DNA of 62,500 bases. It comes from Symbiodinium natans (Eukaryota; Sar; Dinophyceae; Suessiales; Symbiodiniaceae). The stretch is from NCBI GenBank assembly GCA_905221605.1, contig CAJNDS010002079.1, positions 402,501 through 465,000 on the forward strand. Reading direction: 5' to 3'. Below, one piece after another: positions 31,190-41,902 of the stretch (its first letter is position 1; every line of letters begins with the position of its first letter). A program made the position numbers and the translations under genes. The notes under the pieces are model-generated. The model ran no database searches and was not told where the DNA came from. It saw only the letters and a list, made by a program, of their open reading frames with translations.

Positions 31190-31242
<53 letters not shown>

Positions 31243-31293
31243 GGTTTAGGGTTTAGGGTTTAGGGTTTAGGGTTTAGGGTTTAGGGTTTAGGG
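31186..31293 (+). repeat. TTGAGGG then TTTAGGG array
   Basis: About seven TTGAGGG units switch abruptly to TTTAGGG. Confidence 0.93.
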
Positions 31294-31339
31294 GTCCTGT
31301 GAGGTCGTACTCCCCAAGTAACTCTCTAAACCCCACAAA

Positions 31340-31465
31340 ATACCTCCTACACCCTACACCCTACACCCTAAACCCTAAACCCTAAACCCTAAACCCTAAA
31401 CCCTAAACCCTAAACCCTAAACCCTAAACCCTAAACCCTAAACCCTAAACCCTAAACCCTAAACC
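31340..31465 (-). repeat. CCCTAAA array
   Basis: About 18 units including three CCCTACA. Confidence 0.93.
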
Positions 31466-31531
31466 GTGCTTCCAGCAAAGGGAGCCACGTGTTTGTTGTA
31501 TAGTGGTTTAAAGGCTGTCTAGGGTTCAAAG

Positions 31532-31584
31532 AAGTCGTCCCGAAGAGCGACAACGCGCCGGCCACCGGGGCGCTAAAGCAAAAG
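31532..31584 (+). CDS. Exon candidate
   Basis: Acceptor TTCAAAG, donor AAG|GTGGTTTAGG. Reads VVPKSDNAPATGALKQK. A CCCTAAA array lies left and a TTTAGGG array right. Confidence 0.35.
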
Positions 31585-32004
31585 GTGGTTTAGGGTATAG
31601 GGTATAGGGTATAGGGTTTAGGGTTTAGGGTTTAGGGTTTAGGGTTTAGGGTTTAGGGTTTAGGGTTTAGGGTATAGGGCTGCAAGGAGTATAGGTTCGC
31701 CTGGCAGAAGGGCCGGCGAAGATCATCAGGCAAACGGAGCCGCCGAGGTTGCAAAGTATAGTAGGCTCTCCTGAGAATGCGGATCCCAAAAAGGTGCCCG
31801 TAATTTCGGAGCCGCCCTAAACCCTAAACCTTAAACCCTAAACCCTAAACCCTGAACCCTAAACCCTAAGCCCTAAACCCCAAACCCTAAACCCCAGACC
31901 GCAAACCCCAAACCCTAAACCCCAAACCCTAAACCCCAAACCCTAAACTCCAAACCCCAAACCCTAAACCCCAAACCCTAAGCCCTACCCCCAAAACCCT
32001 AAGC

Positions 32005-32105
32005 CCCACTGTCCTGAACCGAGCTGAGGCACTGCAAATCCCAGAGCATTCCCACCTCCGAAAACACGCTGAACGGTGGGGGCGCTGGGCTCAGGGCCTT
32101 CGGCC
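32005..32105. other. Coding-like island, strand unsure
   Basis: Plus: TVLNRAEALQIPEHSHLRK. Minus: RPKALSPAPPPFSVFSEVG. Both are open over about 95 bp between CCCCAAA/CCCTAAA and TTTAGGG repeats. Confidence 0.28.
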
Positions 32106-32119
32106 TTCGGGTTTCGTGT

Positions 32120-32310
32120 CTAGGGCTTAGGGTTTAGGGTTTAGGGTTTAGGGTTTAGGGTTTAGGGTTTAGGGTTCAGGGTTCAGGGTTTAGGGCTTAG
32201 GGTTTAGGGTTTAGGGTTTAGGGTCAGGGTTTAGGGTTTAGGGTTTAGGGTTTAGGGCTTAGGGCTTAGGGTTTAGGGTTTAGGGTTTAGGGTTTAGGGT
32301 TTAGGGTTAA
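32120..32310 (+). repeat. TTTAGGG array
   Basis: About 27 units with a few TTCAGGG and CTTAGGG. Confidence 0.93.
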
Positions 32311-33876
32311 ACTTTAGAGTTCAGGGTTGAGGGTGCTTCAGGGTTCTCGCGGCTTAGAGTGTTGCAGGGTGTACAGGGTTTGAAGGGTTTATGGGGTTCG
32401 GGGTAGAAGGAGGGTTTAGGGCTGCAACGGCTTAGCGTTTCGCAGGGTTTGGGACTTGGGGCCTAGGGTATAGATGTTTCGAGGCTAAGCGGTTTGGGAT
32501 TTGATGTGTTTAAAGTTTAACGGGTTTTAATGGTTTGAGGTTTGGGGTTTACGGTTTAGGGTTTGAATGTTCCTTCTTTTCAAATGCCAGGACACAGGAA
32601 CGCCTTAGAATCAGGCTTTGCATGGCCAGGGATTTCCAAATGTTCCGGTTTTCTTTGAGTTTTAGGATTTAGGGTTGGGGTTTAGAGTTAGGGTTTAGGG
32701 TTTACAGGTTTAGGGTTTAGGGTTTAAGGCTTAGGGTTTAGGGTTTAGGGCCTCAGGGAGCCAACGCAGGGCAACCGGAACACCTGGGCCCAAACTGCAC
32801 CCTAAACCCTAAACCCTAAACCTTAAACCCTCAACCCTGAACCCTAAACCCTAAACCCCAAACCCTAAAACCTAAAGCCCCTAAAGCCCCTAAACATACC
32901 AAAACCCTAAGCGCAAGACCCATAGTCCAGGGCTTGTTTTCGGTAGACCGCGCCGGCCCCCCTCCCTCTCCCCCCCCCCCTCCCCCAAAAAACAGAAGAA
33001 GATAGCCCTAAACCTAGACCCTAGACCTAGACCCTAAGCCCTAAGCCCTAAGCCCTAAGCCCTAAGCCCTAAGCCCTAAACCCCAAACCCGAACCCTAAA
33101 CCCTAAACCCTAAACCCTAAACCCTAAACCCTCCAAAAAACAGATAGCAAAAGAAACGCAGCCGAGGTATAATCCGGACTTGCCTCGGACCACAGATCAA
33201 TAGCACGAAACGCCCAATTGTCTGGCTGTATATCCGCCAGGGCACTACCAGGCTTTTCACTAACACCCCAAGCCTACGACCCTGTTTTAGGGCTTAAGGC
33301 TAAAAGTTTAGGGCAAACCCTAAACCCCAACTCCCTAAACCCCTAATCCCCTAAACCCCTAAACCCCTAAACCCTTAAAAGGAACCATGATTGTGCCTTG
33401 GGCAGGCCATCCCGATAAACTGCCAACCCTACAATGATCAGTCTGATTCAGGGGGTTAAGGGTTTAGGGTTTAGGGCTTAGGGCTTAGGGTTTAGGTGCC
33501 ATTCAGGTGTCATCAGCAGCTCCAGGCATAAATAAGCAGTGCCAAGAGGCAACGGCAGCAAGGACATTTGGGCAGCGTTTCACGCTCCGATCGCTTTAGG
33601 GCAAACAGGCCTACAAACCCCGAAAAAAAAGTCAACCAAAAAACACACCCCGGGGATGCTCAACCCTACACCCTTAAGGGTTTAGGATCTAGGATTTAGG
33701 TTTTAGGGTTTAGGGTTTAAGGTATTTAGGTTGAGTTTAGGGTTTTAAGGTATTTAGGATTTAGGATTTAGAATTTAGGGTTTAGGGTTGAGGGCATTTA
33801 GGTTGAGGGTGCAGGGTCTAGAAAGACGGGTAAGGTTCAGGGTCTAGGGTTTAGGAATAGATAATTTAGACTGTAG

Positions 33877-33970
33877 AAGGTTGAGGGTTTAGGGTTTAGG
33901 CTATATAAGGTTGAGGGTTTAGGCCCTAAACCCTCAACCTTATATAGCTTAAACCCTAAACCCTCAACCT
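33877..33970. repeat. Head-to-head telomeric palindrome
   Basis: Two 47-bp arms meet at TTTAGG|CCCTAAA (centre 33923/33924). Arms run AAGGTTGAGGGTTTAGGG... through CTATATAAGG; only about one mismatch was seen. Confidence 0.85.
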
Positions 33971-34279
33971 TAGTTTAGGGTTTAGGGTTTCGGGTATAGA
34001 AGGTTGGGGATTCTGTAGCATGTGTGAGGGTCTCTGGGCAGGATATTTGGCTGCGTACTGAGCTTTATAGCCTCAGGGGCTCACGAACTCCTTAGGGTTT
34101 AGGGTTTAGGGTTTAGGGTTTAGGGTTAGGGGTTAAGGGGTTTAGGGTTTAGGGTTTAGGGTTTAGGGTTTAGGGTTTAGGGTTTAGGGTTTAGCCATCT
34201 TCAAGAGCATCCCTGCGCACAAGGCATTGCCAAAACACCTGGCAATTCAGCTGCCCAAAGCTTGAGACCCTCTCAACCC

Positions 34280-34515
34280 TACACCCTAAACCCTAACCCT
34301 AAAACCCTAAACCCTAAGCCCTTAACCCTAAACCCAAAACCCCAAACCCTAAACCCGAAACCCTGAACCCTGAACCCTGAATCCTGAACCCTAAACCCTA
34401 AACCCTAAACCTTAAACCCAAACCCTAAACCCTAAACCCTGAACCCTGAACCCTAAACCCTAAACCCTAAACCTTAAACCCCAAACCCTAAACCCAAACC
34501 CTAAACCCTAAACCC
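34280..34515 (-). repeat. CCCTAAA / CCCTGAA array
   Basis: Irregular C-strand array of about 235 bp. Confidence 0.9.
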
Positions 34516-34585
34516 TCCTAAGCCCTCCTAAGCCATCTGAAGGCGGCCTAAACCCCTAATCCAAAAAACCCAAACCATCCTAAGT

Positions 34586-34714
34586 CCTACAGGGTGGGGC
34601 CCCCCTTACTATACTAACTGTAGTTAAGGGACTTATAACCTAACTTAGGGTCCTTATAACCCAATTTAGGGCCCTTATAACTCTACTTATAACTAGGGGG
34701 CCCCACCCTGTAGG
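34586..34714. repeat. Foldback (MITE-like) element, family B
   Basis: Perfect 19-bp terminal inverted repeat CCTACAGGGTGGGGCCCCC, 129 bp overall, AT-rich core with TTATAAC repeats. Confidence 0.85.
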
Positions 34715-35985
34715 CCCCAAAGCCATCTTCAGCCCAAACACCATCCGAAGCCCTAAATCAGGGATTAGGGATTAGGGTTTAGGGTTTAGGGTTTAGGGTT
34801 TGGGGTTTAGGGTTTAGGGTTTAGGGTTTGGGGTTTACGGGCAGCTCCCCGTTCCCCCCCCCCCCCCCCCGATGGTGGACTCTACCTGGGGAGGGGTAGG
34901 GTTTAGGGTTGAGGGCTTAGAGCTTAGGGCCGTGGGCCCCCCTTTATGTCTACGCACCTTTCAGTGGCAGAAGCCCTCGCACAAAAAGGGTCCCCCGAAT
35001 GCCCAGCATCCAACACGCCCAGGCCCTAAACCCTGAACCCTTTAATGGGCTTGGACCTTGGGCATTCGCATGCTTCGGGTGCAGGGGTTCGGGGTTTAGG
35101 GGACGTTGTCCTTTCTTGCGCCTAAGGGGTTAGGGTGTCGGGTTTAGGGTGGAGCAAGGAAGACATAGACTACCGAAAGCCTTAGACCTACTTCCTGCTT
35201 TTCACTGGCAGCTGGATCGCTTCACTGGCAGAGGTTCCCTCTGCTTGACATGCCCGCCCATCAGGAGAAAGCCATGTTGGTAGAATATACTGGTCAGGTA
35301 TTTCAGCCAATCTGACTTAACCCTAAACCCCAAACCCCAAGCCCCAAGCCCCAAGCCCCAAAGCCCAAACCCTAAACCCTAAACTCTAAACCCTAAACCC
35401 TAAACCCTAAACCCCAAACCCTAAACCCTAAATCCTAAACCCTACGCTAAGAATATAGGGCCATTTGTGAGCCTTCTCCTGACAGTGCTACACTTTCTGA
35501 GAGCCTTCGTTGGCAATTCTCAGACCTTTGTGCTCGGATGTGGGACATCCCTCAACATTATATTAACCCTCAGGGTTTTAGGGTTTAGGGTTTAGGGTTT
35601 GGGGTTTGGGGTTTAGGGTTTAGGGTTTAGGATTTAGGGTGCTAAACGCTGCAGAGCCAGGGGTTTAGGGTGCCGGTTTTCAGGGACCCCGCGCAGGTAC
35701 CGCTTGTTTGCCAGAAGTCCAGAAGTCTGCCTCAAACCAAGGACCCTGATTCCGAAAGAGCCCCATCACATGAAGCGAACTAGGTACTGTGCCCTAAAGT
35801 CTAAACCCTAAACCCTGAACCCCAAACCCTAAACTCTGAACCCATCACGTGAAGCGAACTAGGTATCCTAAACTCTAAGCCCCAAAGCCTCTGAAGCCCA
35901 AAGCGGTTCCTACAAGAATCCTCTGCAGTGAAGGGGTGTGGCCCCTAGTAGTACCCATGAAATGCCTCATAGTATGCTTCCATAA

Positions 35986-36013
35986 TATATATATATATAT
36001 ACACATAGACACC

Positions 36014-36048
<35 letters not shown>

Positions 36049-36242
36049 ACGCACACGCACACGCACACGCACACGCACACGCACACGCACACGCACACGC
36101 ACACGCACACGCACACGCACACGCACACGCACACGCACACGCACACGCACACGCACACGCACACGCACACGCACACGCACACGCACACGCACACGCACAC
36201 GCACGCGCACGCGCACGCGCACGCGCACGCGCACGCACACGC

Positions 36243-36328
<86 letters not shown>

Positions 36329-36335
36329 ACACACA
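35986..36335. repeat. CA / CACACG microsatellite
   Basis: (CA)n, then about 35 CACACG hexamers, a short CACGCG patch, then (CA)n again, symmetric in design. The Thr-His, Arg-Val and Cys-Val open frames are artefacts. Confidence 0.97.
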
Positions 36336-36625
36336 CCTTCAAGAGCTTCTTATATTCAGGGGCCCGGGCTTGCACTCTTGGCTGTAGAGCTTGCGCCTAA
36401 ACCCTAAACCCTAAGCCCCAAACCCAAAGCTCTAAACCGGAAAACGCTGCACCCTAAACGCTAAAACCCTACACTCCAATTACCCCCCTCGAAAGTTGAT
36501 GGTTAAGGTTTTTTTCAACTTGGCAGCTTGGACCTTAAGCCTGAAACCCTTAGGGTTTAGGGTTTAGGGTTTAGGGTCCAGGGTTTAGGGGTTAGGGTTT
36601 AGGGTTTAGTGTTCAGGGTCTAGGG

Positions 36626-36645
36626 TTTAGGGTTTAAACCCTAAA
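36626..36645. repeat. Head-to-head telomeric junction
   Basis: The perfect palindrome TTTAGGGTTTAAACCCTAAA joins a G-strand array directly to a C-strand stretch. Confidence 0.8.
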
Positions 36646-37175
36646 CTTTACACCCCTCAACCCGAAATTTTCAGAGAAGTCCCACATCTCGGCATCCACC
36701 ACCAAGAGACACCACTTCGTAGCGACTCCCGGCTTCGGCTGACCTGCCGGAGACTCAGTTTGGTTCGGGTTCTTTTCTAGCCCTAAACCCTAAACCCTAA
36801 ACCCTAAACCCTAAACCCTAAACCCTAAACCCTAAACCCCGAGACTGCAAAGGGAGTAATGTAGCATGGGCTCCGCACCTTGTGGCTTGTTCTTCCTTCA
36901 GGTTTAGGGATGAGGGTTCAGGGTTCAGGGTTTAGGGTTTCGGGCTTAGCGCTTAGGGTTCAGGGTTTAGTCTTATATAGGGTTTCGGGTTTAGGGACTA
37001 GGGTTTGGGAGTTTTTGGGTTTTGGATTTCGGGGTTCGGGTCTGGGGTTTAGGGCTTGGGGTTTCGGGCTTGCATTTTGGGGTTCAGGATTTGGGGTTTC
37101 AGGTTTGGGGGTTGTGGGGTTAGGGGCTTACTGCTTGAGGTTTTGATTGCGGGTTCAGGTTTAACGCAGGTTTAT

Positions 37176-37282
37176 ATGGTCGCTCCTCTACAGGTTGGTC
37201 CCTTTTTGGTTCCTTATTATGAGGCGGCCGGTCTTATTTTGGTTACCCCAAAAAGGGACCGTCAATTTGGAGAACTGACCAT
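37176..37282. repeat. Foldback (MITE-like) element, family A relative
   Basis: Arms ATGGTCGCTCCTCTACAGG.. and ..AATTTGGAGAACTGACCAT with GGTCCCTTTTTGG / CCAAAAAGGGACC inside. Ends resemble those at 20336. Confidence 0.75.
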
Positions 37283-37849
37283 CTAGGTGTAGGGTTTAGG
37301 TTTAGGGTTTAGGGTTTAGGGTTTAGGGTTTAGGGTCTAGGGTTTAGGGTTTAGGGTTTAGGGTTTAGGGTTTAGGAACCCCTTCGCGGACTTCAGTGCT
37401 GACCCTGAGGCCTGAGCACAGTCACTTTTTCGGCCTCCTTCGACAATGGCGTTGGTTGGAGGTGCAGTGTGCCTCTAACCCGAAACCCTAAACCCTAAAC
37501 CCTACGCCCTAAGCCCTAAGCCCCAAACCCTAAACCCTAAACCCTAAACCCCTAAACCCTAAACCCTGAACCCTAAACCCTAAACCCGAAACCCCAAGCC
37601 TCTCACCCACGTGTGGGGTTTATAGGGAGCCCACAACCCTAAACCCTAAACTCTAAAGCCCTAAACGGGTCAAGAAAGCTGAACCCTGAAGCCGAGACCC
37701 TTCAACCCTCCATTTAGGGTTTAGGGCTTAGAGTTTAGGGTTTAGGGGTTTCGGTTTAGGGTTTAGGGTTTGGGGTTTAGGGTTTAGGGTTTAGGGTTTA
37801 GTGTCTAGCTTTTAGTGTCTAGCGTTCAGAGCGTCTCGAAGCGCAGCGG

Positions 37850-38620
37850 CAGCAACGACCATGTGCTTTAGCATGAAGATGGCCCAAAATCAGGAAGAAT
37901 ATTCTTGATGTTAGGCCTATTTCATTTGTGTATCCTGGTTTTAGGCCTATTTCTTTAGTGTTCTACTTGGAACGCATGTTTTTGAAAAAAACTTTTTTTG
38001 TCGGTCTTTGAGGGTTAAGCAGTCGAAACGACCTCGAGAAAGCACTAGTTGCAGTTGAAGAGCCTTTCACGGTGGTCTAGTTTCAAGAGAATATTACCTT
38101 GAACATAGACCAATATGGGCATGTCTCGAAATAGGGGCACCCCTTCTCTACCCCAAGTAGAATAGAATAAGGGACCATCAACAAGGATACCACTTTTTTC
38201 GGAAACCCCAAAATATACAGCAAAATTATGACAGCCTCGGCGATGGCCTTTGAATGGGTCTGGATTTTCAGGGAAAACATCCTTAAAATCCAGCCCACAC
38301 TCCGAAAACTACGTTGGCTTTGTCAAGAAGATTTCAACTAGCCGGTAACTAGCCGACGACATCGTGAGCTTGTCCTTTATGAGTTTTCTTTTGGTTTTCA
38401 GTTTTTTTTTTTCTGCACTTGCCGGCTTAAGGGCACCTATTCGGTGCCTTGCGCCTCGAACTAGATCTAGTTTTTATTCTTTATCTTACCCAACTCAGGA
38501 TTCAGGACTTCGTGCTGAACCTGAGCTTTGGATGATTCTATGTTTACTTCCCAAAAGTGAAGGGGCGAAGTCGCATCACATTTTGGATCTTGCCAGACGG
38601 GAGACTTGGGTTCTAATCGT
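37850..38620. other. AT-richer unique block, no assigned gene
   Basis: Tandem-like TTAGGCCTATTTC units at 37912-37965 and a degenerate family-A-like repeat near 38120-38215. An 86-codon plus frame (38364) with a hydrophobic start has no family features. Confidence 0.4.
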
Positions 38621-38819
38621 TTAGGGTTGAGGGTTTAGGGTTTAGGGTTTAGGGTTTAGGCTTTAGGCTTTAGGTTTAGGGTTTAGGGTTTAGGGTTTAG
38701 GGTTTAGGGTTTAGGGTTTAGGGTTAAGGGCTTAGGGTAACCTAGCTTTCTAGCTTTTCGCACTGCCGGCGAAGCAGAAGATGAAGATGCAACCCGCCTT
38801 TCAGGTGATGAGAAGCGTG

Positions 38820-39003
38820 ATAACCCTAAACCCTTAACCCTAAACCCTAAACCCTAAACCCTAAACCCTAAACCCTAAACCCTAACCCTAAACCCTACAC
38901 CCTAAACCCTAAACCCTAACCCCTAAACCCTAAACCCTAAACCCTAAACCCTAAACCCTCAACCCTAAACCCTAAACCCTAAACCCTACACCCTAAACCC
39001 CCA
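38820..39003 (-). repeat. CCCTAAA array
   Basis: About 26 units with CCCTACA and CCCTCAA variants. Confidence 0.93.
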
Positions 39004-39289
39004 AAAAGGCCCCCAGAGGCCTCCGTGCAGGTTCGGGGGGCAACAAAAAAGAAAAACCAGCAAAGCTGGCGCCAAAATTTCAGACAGAAACCCCATACGG
39101 TTTAGGGTTTAGGGTTTAGCGTTTAGGGTTTAGGGTTTAGGGTTTCTGTAAACTCAAAGCCAAAACACCTTATCAAGACCGTACGAGGACTCTATACATT
39201 TTCTCTCAACCCCGCACCCTAAACCTTACCTAACTCCTAACCCCCACCAAACCCTACAAAACCCCACTACACCCTACTAAACCTCACAA

Positions 39290-39440
39290 AACGTTTCTTG
39301 ACCTCACTAAACCCACGAATCCCTACTCAACCGTAACCAACCCTACTAAACCCTACTGTAAACCCCACTAAGCCCTACTAAACCCTACGATAAACCCCAC
39401 TAAACCCCACTGAACCCTACTAAACCCTACGATAAGCCCT
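39290..39440 (-). repeat. CCCTACTAAA 10-mer array
   Basis: Imperfect decamers CCCTACTAAA / CCCCACTAAA / CCCTACGATAAA. Confidence 0.8.
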
Positions 39441-39473
39441 GAGAAACGGCTCTTTTATTGCAGGCCTCCGCCT

Positions 39474-39517
39474 TGAGCTCTCCGACACGTCGTCGCTTGA
39501 GCTTCCGTGTGGCGCCC
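39474..39517 (+). CDS. Exon candidate, Ser/Arg-rich
   Basis: Strong acceptor CTCTTTTATTGCAG, then ASALSSPTRRRLSFRVAPV; several G-rich GT donors are possible near 39518. CCCTACTAAA repeats lie to the left and TTTAGGG to the right. Confidence 0.38.
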
Positions 39518-39820
39518 GTGGGGGGTGCGGGGGGCTTAGGGTTTAGGGTTTAGGGTTTAGGGTTTAGGGTTTAGGAACAGTGGTGGATGTGAAAGGGGGG
39601 GGTAGGGTCGGGGGCTTGGGGGAGTTTAGGGTTTAGTGTTTAGGGTTCTAGGTTCGGGGTTTAGGTTTTAGGGTTTAGGGTTCAGGTTCTAGGGTTTAGG
39701 GTTGAGAGTGTAGGGTTTAGGGTTTAGGGCCCGAAGGCTCATGCCATTCCTGATAAAAGGCGATGGAACGTGCATGATTCCGTACGGGATGAGCAGATGC
39801 ACTCATGGTCCTGAGGCCGC

Positions 39821-39940
39821 CTGCCAGAAGAAGAAGTCCGCGCCGAAAGTCACCTGCCAAGAAGAAGTCCGCGCCGAAAGTCTCCTGCCAAGAAGAAGTC
39901 CGCGCCGAAAGCCGCTGCCAGAAGAAGGAGCTACGCACGC
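39821..39940 (+). repeat. 30-33 bp tandem encoding KKKSAPK-like units
   Basis: CTGCCA..GAAGAAG..TCCGCGCCGAAAG recurs at 39821, 39854, 39885 and 39915. Frames alternate between KKKSAPKV and EEVRAES because units differ in length. The Lys/Ala/Pro unit resembles tails of dinoflagellate chromatin proteins, but no full gene is visible. Confidence 0.6.
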
Positions 39941-40614
39941 CGAAAGTCTGGCTCTCGGCAGCAAAACCTTGGCTGGCGCATCTTGTGGATTTGCGGAGTG
40001 AGGACTTTTTTGGCCGACTTCCCAGACCGGGAGTCTTGCGGTGCAGCCTAAACCCTATAAACCCGAATCCCTAAACCCTAAACCCTATAAACCCTATAAA
40101 CCCTACAGCCCCTATAAACCCCTGTAAGCCCGATTAATAAACCCCATAAACCCTACAAACCCTATAAACCCTGTAAGCCCTATATAGCCTAAGCCCTAAA
40201 GCCCTCAAGCCCTAAACCAAAAACCGAGTGAGCTGCCGTGTCGCCTCCGCAGTGTGCAGTTTGTCATTTAGGGTTTGAAGGGTCGATGTAGGGTTTGGGG
40301 GGGGTTTAGGGTTTAGGGTTTAGGGTTTAGGGGTTAGGGTTTAGGGCTTGGGGAAGACGAGTTTGCCTAAGCAACCCTGATAAGCCCTGCTTCGCCGAAG
40401 AAGCTCTCCGAAGCCGAGCACATAAAGCCACGCCAAAGGTGTCCTAATCCCTAATCCCTAATCCCTAAACCCTAAACCCTAAACTCTAAACCCTAAACCC
40501 TAAACCCTAAAGGTCCCTTAAGGGTTCCCCATTCCCTACTCCTGAACTCGCAAGTTCTGTACACCCCCCACTGCCCCAAACGCCTTAAGAATCTCCTTGC
40601 CAAAGCCCTAGTTA

Positions 40615-40810
40615 GGCTCCTAAAGCCCCAAAAGCCCCGAAAGCCCCTAAAGCCCCTCAAGCCCCTAAAGCCCCTAAAGCCCCTAAAGCCCCAAAAGCCC
40701 CGAAAGCCCCTAAAGCCCCGAAAGCCCCTAAAGCCCCTAAAGCCCCCAAAGCCCCTAAAGCCCCCCAAGCCCCTAAAGCCCCGAAAGCCCCGAAAGCCCC
40801 TAAAGCCCCT
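40615..40810 (-). repeat. CCCCTAAAG / CCCCGAAAG 9-mer array
   Basis: About 20 copies of a 9-base variant; the minus strand gives an Arg-Gly-Phe open frame artefact. Confidence 0.9.
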
Positions 40811-41099
40811 GAGGCCCTTATGTCCTAAAACCTCATCCTAAAGCCCGAAGCCCTTGAGTTGCCCCAAAGCCCTGAAACCTCTGAACCCAAAAGGGGTTTA
40901 GGGTTTAGGGTTTAGGGTTTGGGGTTTCGGGTTTCGGGTTTCGGGTTTGGGGTGCCAAAATGCAGCCCAAGACCCTTTCAAGACCTTAAGAGCCCAAAGG
41001 CCCCGAAAGCCCTCGAAAGCCTAGATCCATAAGCCCCTAAGCCCTAAACCCTCTAACCCCCTAATCACCCTGAACAACCCCGAAACCGTGTAAACCTCA

Positions 41100-41410
41100 A
41101 ACCCCTACTCAAACCCTACACAAACCCTAGAAAGCCTGCTAAAGCCCCGTAAAACCCTACAAACTCTGTAGACCCCGCAAACCCACATCCCTACAAACCC
41201 TATAAACCCTACAAACCCTACAAACCCTGCAAATCCTATAAACCCTAGAAACCCTAGAAACCCTAGAAACCCAGAAACCCTGCAAACCCATAAACCCTGC
41301 AAACCCATAAGCCCCGCAAACCCATAAGCTACGCAAGGCCCCTAAACCCTACAAACCCTACATAAACCCTAGAAACCCTACAAACCCTGCATAAGCCCTA
41401 GAAAACCTAC
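41100..41410 (-). repeat. CCCTACAAA / CCCTATAAA / CCCTAGAAA 9-mer array
   Basis: Irregular 9-base variants over 300 bp. Confidence 0.85.
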
Positions 41411-41470
41411 AAACCCTAGTCCCTCCAAGCCCCACAGCCCGAAGCTAAGCTAAGGCTGGAGTCCACGCAG

Positions 41471-41557
41471 CCACCCAAGTTCGACTTCCACTACTTTGAC
41501 CAGCACTTTCAGCCCTGGCCTCGGGGGTCTTTAAGGCAACCTCAAGGAGTGGACTGG
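41471..41557 (+). CDS. Internal exon candidate, aromatic-rich
   Basis: Acceptor TCCACGCAG, donor TGG|GTTTTAGG, exactly 29 codons, phase 0/0: PPKFDFHYFDQHFQPWP then RGSLRQPQGVDW. CCCTACAAA repeats lie to the left and TTTAGGG/TTTGGGG repeats to the right. It is 350 bp upstream of the membrane-protein gene and probably belongs to another gene. Confidence 0.48.
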
Positions 41558-41762
41558 GTTTTAGGAGTTTAGGGTTTAGGGTTTGGGGTTTAGGGTTTGG
41601 GGTTTAGGGTTTGGGGTTTGGGGTTGCGGTTTTAGGTTTTGGGGTTTGGGGTTTAGGGTATGGGGTTTGGGGTTTGGGGTTTTTGTGGGGGCTTGAGAGG
41701 AGCCGCGCTGCCTGATCCTGAGGCTCCTCGCTCCTAACCTTGTGCCAAATGCTCCTAATCAT

Positions 41763-41876
41763 GGTCCCTTAGTATGGGCCCTTCAAACTTACATACCCCT
41801 TATGTACCCTATACAACCCAAGGGCGGATACATCAGAACCCTCTGAAGAGGATAAGGGGCCATATTAAGGGTACCC
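41763..41876. repeat. Foldback element upstream of membrane-protein gene
   Basis: Imperfect arms GGTCCCTTAGTATGGGCCC and GGGGCCATATTAAGGGTACCC. They cover the first in-frame ATG, which argues for the later start at 41903. Confidence 0.55.
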
Positions 41877-41902
41877 TTAGCAGGGGTTGTAGAACCGGAG
41901 CC

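Noticed and set aside
35875-36400. Open frames of 116-166 codons (Arg-Val, Thr-His, Cys-Val)
   Set aside because: Translation of the CA/CACACG microsatellite.
38364-38624. 86-codon frame with signal-peptide-like start
   Set aside because: Hydrophobic start is a T-rich tract; the rest has no family features and no splice support.
41774-41902. First ATG of the membrane-protein frame
   Set aside because: This 43-codon extension lies in a foldback repeat and has no protein character; ATG 41903 is preferred.
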